Positions 56,831 through 64,000 of a stretch of DNA of 64,000 nt are shown piece by piece. The position numbers and the translations under genes are program-made. How positions within the stretch are numbered: the first letter of the stretch is position 1; every line of letters starts with the position of its first letter. The notes beneath the pieces were generated by a model. That model was not told where the DNA came from. It saw only the letters and a program-made list of their open reading frames with translations, and made no database searches. The DNA comes from Paraclostridium benzoelyticum (GTDB lineage Bacteria > Bacillota > Clostridia > Peptostreptococcales > Peptostreptococcaceae): the NCBI RefSeq assembly GCF_001006285.1, contig NZ_LBBT01000184.1, positions 18,665 to 82,664 of the forward strand. Reading direction: 5' to 3'.

Positions 56831-58969
56831 TTAATTTTGTTCTATTTTTTCTAGAAGTTTAAAGTCTATCTCTTTAAAATCTACATTAACTTTTTCAACT
56901 TTAATCTTAACAACATCACCGATTCTATACATTTTCTTAGTTCTCTCACCTAAAATAGTAAAAGTATTCTCATCAAATATATAATAATCATCGCTCATAT
57001 CTGCAAGTCTAACTAAACCTTCAACAGTATTATCTAACTCGATAAACATACCAAAAGAAGTTACACTTGAAACAATACCTATAAACTCTTCTCCAACTCT
57101 ATCTTCCATATATCTAGCTTTATAAATGTCTTTAACATCTCTTTCAGCAAGTTCTGCTTCTCTTTCTCTTTCTGATGATTGAGTAGAAGCATAATCAACT
57201 ATTTGAGCTAATTGATCTTGTCTCTTTTGACTTATCTTACCGTTTAAGAACTCTTTTATAATTCTATGAATTTGTAAATCTGGATATCTTCTTATAGGTG
57301 AAGTAAAGTGAGAATAATATTGAGCAGCTAATCCAAAGTGACCTACACACTCAGGTGAATATCTAGCTTGTTTTAAAGAACGTAACATGATAGTACTTAT
57401 AGCTTTTTCTTCTGTCTTACCATGTATTTGCTCTATTATACCTTGTAATGCTTTAGGATGAACACTTTCTAAGTCTCCTTTTATAACATATCCAAAAGTA
57501 GATATAAACTTATTTAAAGTTTCTATCTTCTCATGTGCAGGAGTCTCATGAACTCTATAAACAAAAGGCATATTTAACCAGAAGAAATGTTCTGCTACAG
57601 TTTCATTTGTTATTAACATGAACTCTTCTATTATTCTGTTAGATATTCTTCTTTCATATTGTTTTATATCAACAACATCGCCATCATTATTTAATATTAT
57701 CTTAGCTTCAGGGAAATCAAAATCTATAGCCCCACGCTTTTCTCTTCTCTTCATTAATATTCTAGCTAGTTTTTCAGCATTGAAGAAATCATCAGCTACC
57801 TTAGCAAATGTCTTTTTAAGTTTCTCATCATCTTTTTCAAGAATATCCGATACTTCTGTATAAGTCATTCTAGCTTTTGAATTTATTATCGTTTCCTTTA
57901 TATCATGCTTAACTACATCACCTTTATGGTCTATTTCCATAAATACTGATAATGTAAGCTTATCTTCAAACGGATTTAAACTACATACTCCATTAGATAA
58001 AGTTTTAGGTAACATAGGTATTACCTTATCAACTAAATAAACAGAAGTTGCTCTTTTTAAAGCTTCTTTATCTAACTTACTCTTTTCTTTTACATAGTGA
58101 GTAACGTCAGCTATATGAACTCCTAATTTATAGTTTCCATTATCTAATACTTCTATAGATACAGCGTCATCTAAGTCTTTAGCATCTTCACCATCTATAG
58201 TGAATATATTCATATCTCTTAAATCTAATCTTCTATCTATTTCTTCTTGTGGTATTTCGATAGCTACTTTTTCAGCTTCATCTAATACCTTTTTAGGGAA
58301 CTCTTCAGGAAGACCATGTTCTCTTATTACAGATGCAATCTCAACATATCTGTCCCCTTTTTGCCCTAATATTTCTATTATTTTACCTTCTGGTTTTCTA
58401 TCTTCTGTTGGCCATTGAGTTATTCTACAAACTACTTTGTCATTTCCTCTAGCTCCATTGAAAAATTTCTTAGGTATAAATATATCTTTATTAAACTTCT
58501 TATTGTCTGGTAAGACAAATCCAAAATTTTTGCTTTCTTGGAAAGTTCCTACAACATCAGTTATAGCTCTTTCTACAACTTTTATAATTCTACCTTCTGC
58601 TCTTTTTTCATCAGTTGCTGGAGTTGTGATCTCAGCTATAACTCTATCATTATGCATTGCTCCATTAAGACTATCAGCAGGTATAAATAAATCTTGTGTA
58701 TACTCTTCATCAGATTCTACAAATCCAAATCCTTTTTTATGAGATACTAGCTTACCTACAAAAAGTCCCATCTGATTTGGAGATGTGTATTTCCCTTTTT
58801 TAGTAAGTATTAAATACCCAGATTCTACTAATTCATCTAAAAAGTTATAGAACATAGGCATTTCTGTATGATGTATATCAAATATCATTGCTAATTCTTC
58901 TTTTTTTAGAGGATTGTATGCTGCTTCTGATATAAGTCCCAACAATTTTTGTTTTAATTCTTCACCCAT
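56831..58969 (-). CDS. rnr: Ribonuclease R
   Basis: A 712-residue 3'-5' exoribonuclease: N-terminal helix-turn-helix/OB cold-shock domains (KGFGFVESDEEYTQDLFIPADSL; NFGFVLPDNKKFNKDIFIPKK), the RNB catalytic domain with metal-binding Asp in FTIDGEDAKDLDDAVSIE, HYSHFTSPIRRYPDLQIHRI, and the C-terminal S1 domain (GEEFIGIVSSVTSFGMFIEL). Degrades structured RNA and works with tmRNA-SmpB in nonstop mRNA decay, which fits its neighbours. Confidence 0.96.
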   Translation of the reverse strand: MGEELKQKLLGLISEAAYNPLKKEELAMIFDIHHTEMPMFYNFLDELVESGYLILTKKGKYTSPNQMGLFVGKLVSHKKGFGFVESDEEYTQDLFIPADSLNGAMHNDRVIAEITTPATDEKRAEGRIIKVVERAITDVVGTFQESKNFGFVLPDNKKFNKDIFIPKKFFNGARGNDKVVCRITQWPTEDRKPEGKIIEILGQKGDRYVEIASVIREHGLPEEFPKKVLDEAEKVAIEIPQEEIDRRLDLRDMNIFTIDGEDAKDLDDAVSIEVLDNGNYKLGVHIADVTHYVKEKSKLDKEALKRATSVYLVDKVIPMLPKTLSNGVCSLNPFEDKLTLSVFMEIDHKGDVVKHDIKETIINSKARMTYTEVSDILEKDDEKLKKTFAKVADDFFNAEKLARILMKRREKRGAIDFDFPEAKIILNNDGDVVDIKQYERRISNRIIEEFMLITNETVAEHFFWLNMPFVYRVHETPAHEKIETLNKFISTFGYVIKGDLESVHPKALQGIIEQIHGKTEEKAISTIMLRSLKQARYSPECVGHFGLAAQYYSHFTSPIRRYPDLQIHRIIKEFLNGKISQKRQDQLAQIVDYASTQSSEREREAELAERDVKDIYKARYMEDRVGEEFIGIVSSVTSFGMFIELDNTVEGLVRLADMSDDYYIFDENTFTILGERTKKMYRIGDVVKIKVEKVNVDFKEIDFKLLEKIEQN

Positions 58970-59127
58970 TGTTTTCCTCCTATTAATTTTATTATTACTT
59001 TATACTATGCTTTCACTAAATATTTTTCCCATTTTATTTATATAAATTACAATAAGATTAATTATCCATAAATTATATCATTAAATGGTTATAATGGTAA
59101 ATTATGTTTTATATGATAATAAAAAAC

Positions 59128-59158
59128 AATTACGTTAATCGTAATTGTCATCTTATGT
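59128..59158 (-). terminator. secG terminator
   Basis: ACAATTACG / CGTAATTGT arms around TTAAT, followed by a T-run on the minus strand, just after secG. Confidence 0.75.
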
Positions 59159-59178
59159 GTAAAATAAATTCAATTTTA

Positions 59179-59400
59179 TTATTTAACTAAAAGTATTGCC
59201 ATAGCATTTAAGAAAAATAATACTGCACTTATTTTAGTTACTCTTGCTAAAAATGCTTCTTTTCCTTTTGGTTTAAAGTAACTTTGAGTTCCCTCTCCAC
59301 CAAATTCAGTAGGTACAGCACTCTTAGTATCTTGTGGTAATATACTTACTACTAAAATTATAGATATTACTACCTGTACTCCCATTAATACATTAAACAT
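59179..59400 (-). CDS. secG: Preprotein translocase subunit SecG
   Basis: A 73-residue protein with two membrane helices (about 4-22 and 52-71) and the conserved loop SILPQDTKSAVPTEFGGEG and KGKEAFLARVTKISA. I start at MFNVLMG (59400) because an AGGAGGATAGCT site precedes it. Part of SecYEG. Upstream of rnr as in related genomes. Confidence 0.93.
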   Translation of the reverse strand: MFNVLMGVQVVISIILVVSILPQDTKSAVPTEFGGEGTQSYFKPKGKEAFLARVTKISAVLFFLNAMAILLVK

Positions 59401-59540
59401 AGCTATCCTCCTACATTTATAATCACTAATATAGCATAATTTTAGTGTAGCATAATAATATACTACATTCAAGCTATAAAGTCAATCTTGTTGTATTATT
59501 ACCCAATCTCAACCATAATAATCCACCCTCGAAACTTTCC

Positions 59541-59824
59541 TTTTTCCCCTCATAAACGTCCGAAGGGTGAATATGTAAGTTCCAGCACCCTTTAAAACTT
59601 CTTTCCTCTCATAAATGTCCGAAGGTTTAGTGTATTAGTTTTAACGACCTTTAAAGCATTTTTTCCCTCTCATAAACGTCCGAAGGTTTAGTGTATTAGT
59701 TTTAACGCTCTTTAAAGCTTCTTTTCCCTCTCATAAACGTCCGAAGGGTTAGTATGTAAGTTTTAACGACCTTTAAAGCTTCTTTCTAGCTTTGGGAGTA
59801 AAACTTACATACTAACCCGAGGAC
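59541..59824. repeat. Tandem repeat A: four units ending in a long hairpin
   Basis: Units begin with CATAAACGTCCGAAGG or a variant at 59551, 59610, 59671 and 59732 (period 59-61), each with a variable stretch then TTTAAAG(C/T)TTCTTT-like sequence. Only the last unit has the matching right arm: GGGTTAGTATGTAAGTTTT (59746-59764) with AAAACTTACATACTAACCC (59800-59818), plus GTCC / GGAC outside. It fills the space between the glycerate kinase stop and secG. Confidence 0.85.
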
Positions 59825-59831
59825 CCCCCTC

Positions 59832-60974
59832 TTAGTTCTTTACTGCTTTTATAAGGTTAAATATCTGTATTGTTGTTTCAATCATGTTTTGAGTTGCATT
59901 TTCTTTTTTCATTGCTTCATCTATTGTCATAGCCTTGTTTACTATAGAGAAATAAGCATCTATACCTTCTTCATTACATTTAACTGCATCTGGTGTTGTA
60001 CATCCTGCTATTGCTATTACTTTTGCTCCATGTTTTTTAGCTAACTTAGCTACTCCTATTGGTGCCTTTCCCATAGCAGTTTGATTGTCTAATCTTCCTT
60101 CTCCTGTTATAACAATATCTGCATCCTTTACTACTTCTTCTAACTTTATTTCATCTAAAATTATTTTTATTCCTGACTCTAATTTAGAATTTAAAAATCC
60201 TAAGAATCCAAATCCTAGTCCTCCAGCTGCTCCTGCGCCTTCTATGTGAGCTATATCTTTTCCTAAATCTTTTTTCACAACTTCTGCAAAGTTTTTAAGT
60301 CCTTTATCTAATTCCTTTACTATTTCTTCATTTGCTCCTTTTTGAGGTCCATATATATAAGCTGCTCCATTTTCACCATATAAAGGATTGTTTACATCAC
60401 ATGCTATCTTGAAATTACACTCATCTAATTCTTTTAATTTGTTATCTGTTTTTATTCTTTTTATTTGATTTAAAACTTTTCCACCTAATCCCACTAAGTT
60501 ATCGTTTTCATCATAAAACTCAAATCCTAATGCTTGAAGCATGCCTACACCACAATCATTTGTAGCACTTCCACCTATTCCAACTATGAAGTTTCTACAT
60601 CCTTTTTCTATTGCTTCTTTTATTATTTCTCCAACTCCATAAGTTGTTGAATTTAAAGGATTTCTAAGTTCGGCTGGAACTAATGGTAATCCTGATGCTT
60701 GAGCCATTTCTATTATTGCTGTATTTGTTTCTTTTAATATTCCATAAGTTGCATTTACTTTTTCATTTATAGGTCCTGTTACACTTATTACTTTTTCTTC
60801 TCCGTTCATACCTTGTACTAGGGCTTCTACAGTTCCTTCGCCTCCATCTGCAAGGGGCATTATAACTACATCTGATTTATTATCAACACTTAATATTCCT
60901 TTTTTAATTGCATTTGCTGCTTCTATCGAAGTTAAACTTCCTTTTAACGAATCTATCGAAATTACTATTTTCAT
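59832..60974 (-). CDS. glxK: Glycerate 2-kinase (GlxK/GarK type)
   Basis: A 380-residue glycerate kinase: start MKIVISIDSLKGSLTSIEAA, ATP/substrate motifs VIMPLADGGEGTVEAL, GIGGSATNDCGVGMLQALG, GAGAAGGLGFGFLGFLN and VITGEGRLDNQTAMGKAP. The bacterial GarK/GlxK enzymes make 2-phosphoglycerate. Strong GGGAGGCG site. The next gene upstream encodes a CdaR-type regulator, the usual partner, and enolase follows beyond it. It would process glycerate released by the operon at the left end of the window. Confidence 0.93.
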   Translation of the reverse strand: MKIVISIDSLKGSLTSIEAANAIKKGILSVDNKSDVVIMPLADGGEGTVEALVQGMNGEEKVISVTGPINEKVNATYGILKETNTAIIEMAQASGLPLVPAELRNPLNSTTYGVGEIIKEAIEKGCRNFIVGIGGSATNDCGVGMLQALGFEFYDENDNLVGLGGKVLNQIKRIKTDNKLKELDECNFKIACDVNNPLYGENGAAYIYGPQKGANEEIVKELDKGLKNFAEVVKKDLGKDIAHIEGAGAAGGLGFGFLGFLNSKLESGIKIILDEIKLEEVVKDADIVITGEGRLDNQTAMGKAPIGVAKLAKKHGAKVIAIAGCTTPDAVKCNEEGIDAYFSIVNKAMTIDEAMKKENATQNMIETTIQIFNLIKAVKN

Positions 60975-61120
60975 TTTTGTCGCCTCCCTTTGATATTTTC
61001 ATTATAACAAATTCGCTTTTCTAACCGAATGTTACGTATACTAAATAATACAACTTTATTTAATTTTATTTTGGTACTTATACCATTGAAAAGCTATTCC
61101 ATTAATGCTTCAAATAAAAA

Positions 61121-61163
61121 ATACCATATCAAAAACTATTTTATTTTGATATGGTACTTTTTA
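61121..61163 (-). terminator. Terminator after the CdaR-type gene
   Basis: TACCATATCAAAA / TTTTGATATGGTA stem with A/T tracts, directly after the regulator stop. Confidence 0.8.
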
Positions 61164-61165
61164 TT

Positions 61166-62266
61166 TTAATTAAATTTTGATAATCGTATAGCTATTGCTA
61201 TATATAAAACTACAGATTCTTTAAAACATCTAGGATTTAGTCCACTTCTTTGATAAATTCTCTCTAATCTATACTGTAAAGTATTTTTATGAATATATAA
61301 CTCTTCAGATGTTGCTTTTAATGACATATCATTTTTATAATAAATTTCTAATAATTTTATATCTTCATAATCTAAGTTCTTTAAAACTTTTTCTAGATAT
61401 TGATTTTTAATTTCTAGATCTAGATTTTCTAATATTAACTCTAAATCTAAATCATCTATATAAGTTAATATCTTATTATTTTTTTTAGAATACTGAAGTG
61501 CTATTCTAGCTTCTTGATATGATTTATGAGTATCATATAAATCTTTTAATCTTCCTACTCCACCGTTTAGCTTATCTTTATATTTATTTAGTATATCCAT
61601 ATAAACAAGTTTAAGTTTTTCATACTTTTGCTCATTTACTAAAGCTATACATTCATTAGGATAAACATATATTTTGAAGATATTACCTATAGAATCAAAT
61701 ACCTTACTTATATCTTCTTCTATAATTTCTACTTCTCTATCATTATGATTCTTCTTGATTTTCATAAGTACAACAGCAAACTTTTGATTTACTCCTATCC
61801 CAAATTGCTCTAAAATACTTTCAATCTCATTTTTGTCTTCTATACTATCATATATAAGAGACTTAACTACATAATTTATTCTTTGCTTATCTGCCTCATA
61901 TTTATAATTTAGCTCTTGCTCTTTTATAAATATTTCCGTTATCTTCGTTACTAAAAACCCATATTTACTTACTTCACTTGGTTCTCCAGTTATTCCAATA
62001 GCCCCTATTGCATCTTTATTAATTTTTATAGGGTAATTTATTCCTTTTTTACTACCTTCATACTCAGAATTATCTTCAACAGTTATATTACTAAGAGTCT
62101 TCACAGCCTTATATCCAGCCTGATGAAATGTATTCAACCTATTCTTATCAGTACTCCCAATTATAACTCCATTTTTATCAATGAAATTTATATCCTTATC
62201 TACAACTTCCTTAACTGCATTCACTATCTCTTGAGCTAAATTCTTACTAATTTTATTTATAGCCAT
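61166..62266 (-). CDS. cdaR: CdaR-family sugar-diacid/glycerate-responsive regulator
   Basis: A 366-residue activator: N-terminal diacid-recognition domain (LAQEIVNAVKEVVDKDINFIDKNGVIIGSTDKNR; GINYPIKINKDAIGAIGITG), a central GGDEF-like region, and the C-terminal PucR/CdaR helix-turn-helix (MSLKATSEELYIHKNTLQYRLERIYQRSGLNPR). In E. coli CdaR activates glycerate kinase genes; here the target is probably the adjacent glxK. The inducer is inferred to be glycerate or a diacid. It is upstream of glxK on the same strand with a 190-base gap and a terminator between them. Confidence 0.88.
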   Translation of the reverse strand: MAINKISKNLAQEIVNAVKEVVDKDINFIDKNGVIIGSTDKNRLNTFHQAGYKAVKTLSNITVEDNSEYEGSKKGINYPIKINKDAIGAIGITGEPSEVSKYGFLVTKITEIFIKEQELNYKYEADKQRINYVVKSLIYDSIEDKNEIESILEQFGIGVNQKFAVVLMKIKKNHNDREVEIIEEDISKVFDSIGNIFKIYVYPNECIALVNEQKYEKLKLVYMDILNKYKDKLNGGVGRLKDLYDTHKSYQEARIALQYSKKNNKILTYIDDLDLELILENLDLEIKNQYLEKVLKNLDYEDIKLLEIYYKNDMSLKATSEELYIHKNTLQYRLERIYQRSGLNPRCFKESVVLYIAIAIRLSKFN

Positions 62267-62339
62267 AACATAACCTTCTTCACAAATACTTTAATATAAA
62301 TCATACTAATATATACTCTTTCCCAAACCTCAAACAAAC

Positions 62340-62582
62340 TTTCATTTTAATGGTGCATATTTTATTTCCAACACCCTTTAAAGCATCTTTTCAGCTTTTA
62401 AAATTTTAATTTCTCAAAATGTCCGCAGGGTGAATATATTAGTTTCAGCGCCCTTTAAAGCTTCTTTTCAGCTTTGGAAGCGAAATCTCACCAAGCGTCC
62501 GAAGGGTGCATGTATAAGTTTTAGCGACTTTTAAAGCTTCTTTCTAGCTTTAGGAGCAAAACTTATACATGCACCCGAGGAC
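62340..62582. repeat. Tandem repeat B: partial units ending in a long hairpin
   Basis: Same family as repeat A. GGTG-type unit starts fall at 62352, 62428 and 62504 (period 76). The final unit has GGGTGCATGTATAAGTTTT (62504-62522) pairing with AAAACTTATACATGCACCC (62558-62576) and GTCC / GGAC outside. The loop keeps the TTTAAAGCTTCTTTCTAGCT sequence of repeat A while the stem is different. Lies between the eno terminator and the CdaR-type gene. Confidence 0.85.
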
Positions 62583-62603
62583 CCTCTAAAAGGTTATAAA
62601 ACT

Positions 62604-62638
62604 GAAAAGAGCCTTAGTAAACTAAGACTCTTTTTTAG
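62604..62638 (-). terminator. eno terminator
   Basis: AAGAGCCTTAG / CTAAGACTCTT stem with TAAA loop and T-run on the minus strand. Confidence 0.8.
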
Positions 62639-62660
62639 CATTTATCTATATAATTTGAGG

Positions 62661-63980
<1,320 letters not shown>

Positions 63981-64000
63981 TCAAAGTTTTAAATATATAT

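Noticed and set aside
59541..59824. CRISPR-like array of regularly spaced repeats
   Set aside because: The units are about 60 bases with most of the unit conserved and no distinct spacers; two units share the same variable part, and no cas genes are near.

Overview
The window is very AT-rich DNA that reads as a chromosome segment from a low-GC Clostridia, most likely Peptostreptococcaceae (Clostridioides / Paraclostridium / Paeniclostridium group). The reasons are the AT-rich codon use, strong AGGAGG-type ribosome sites, the order eno - secG - rnr - smpB - ssrA, a CD3324-type small protein, and the many paired two-component and FtsX-type ABC systems. The genus is an inference. Almost all genes lie on the minus strand.

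Region by region. 0-1.2 kb: a GyrI-like protein and a GNAT acetyltransferase. 1.4-8.7 kb: a hexosyl-glycerate uptake and cleavage operon (MngA-like PTS EIIABC, GH38 alpha-mannosidase, GH13_18 phosphorylase) with a divergent RpiR regulator and two palindromes between them. 8.8-11.4 kb: a two-component pair. 11.6-12.1 kb: a decayed metallo-hydrolase. 12.4-15.4 kb: a large UPF1-like SF1 helicase. 15.6-20.0 kb: an ABC exporter with its two-component system; both operons carry the same upstream box. 20.2-25.5 kb: DUF5692 membrane protein, a 894-residue Fe-S/flavin oxidoreductase and HypB, opposite a TetR regulator. 25.5-30.0 kb: an MdoB-like phosphoglycerol transferase, ribosomal protein bL25 and a DEAD-box helicase. 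30.2-34.9 kb: a BceAB-RS peptide-antibiotic resistance module. 35.1-54.7 kb: an accessory zone downstream of ssrA holding katG, an ABC exporter with a split histidine kinase, a candidate small toxin, a LicT/GH1 deletion fossil, a LytTR-DUF3021 pair, a second exporter module made of two ATPase-permease fusions, a dead IS1182-type element, and small genes. 54.7-64 kb: the conserved core (ssrA, smpB, rnr, secG, glycerate kinase, CdaR regulator, eno).

How the genes fit together. The sugar operon at the left end would release glycerate. The glycerate kinase at the right end would convert it to 2-phosphoglycerate, the substrate of the neighbouring enolase. Five two-component systems lie within 40 kb, four of them beside FtsX-type ABC transporters, so envelope stress and antimicrobial-peptide defence is the dominant accessory theme.

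Observations most worth a second look: (1) copies of the ssrA 3' end at 35.1, 45.6 and 53.3 kb, which suggest successive island insertions at tmRNA; (2) intergenic repeat families at 56.6, 59.6 and 62.4 kb whose long stems differ in sequence but stay complementary; (3) the TetR-HypB-oxidoreductase-DUF5692 operon, of unknown function; (4) the licT/bgl deletion fossil; (5) a candidate type I toxin with a second decayed copy; (6) a short leader ORF and foldable leader ahead of the CD3324-type gene.
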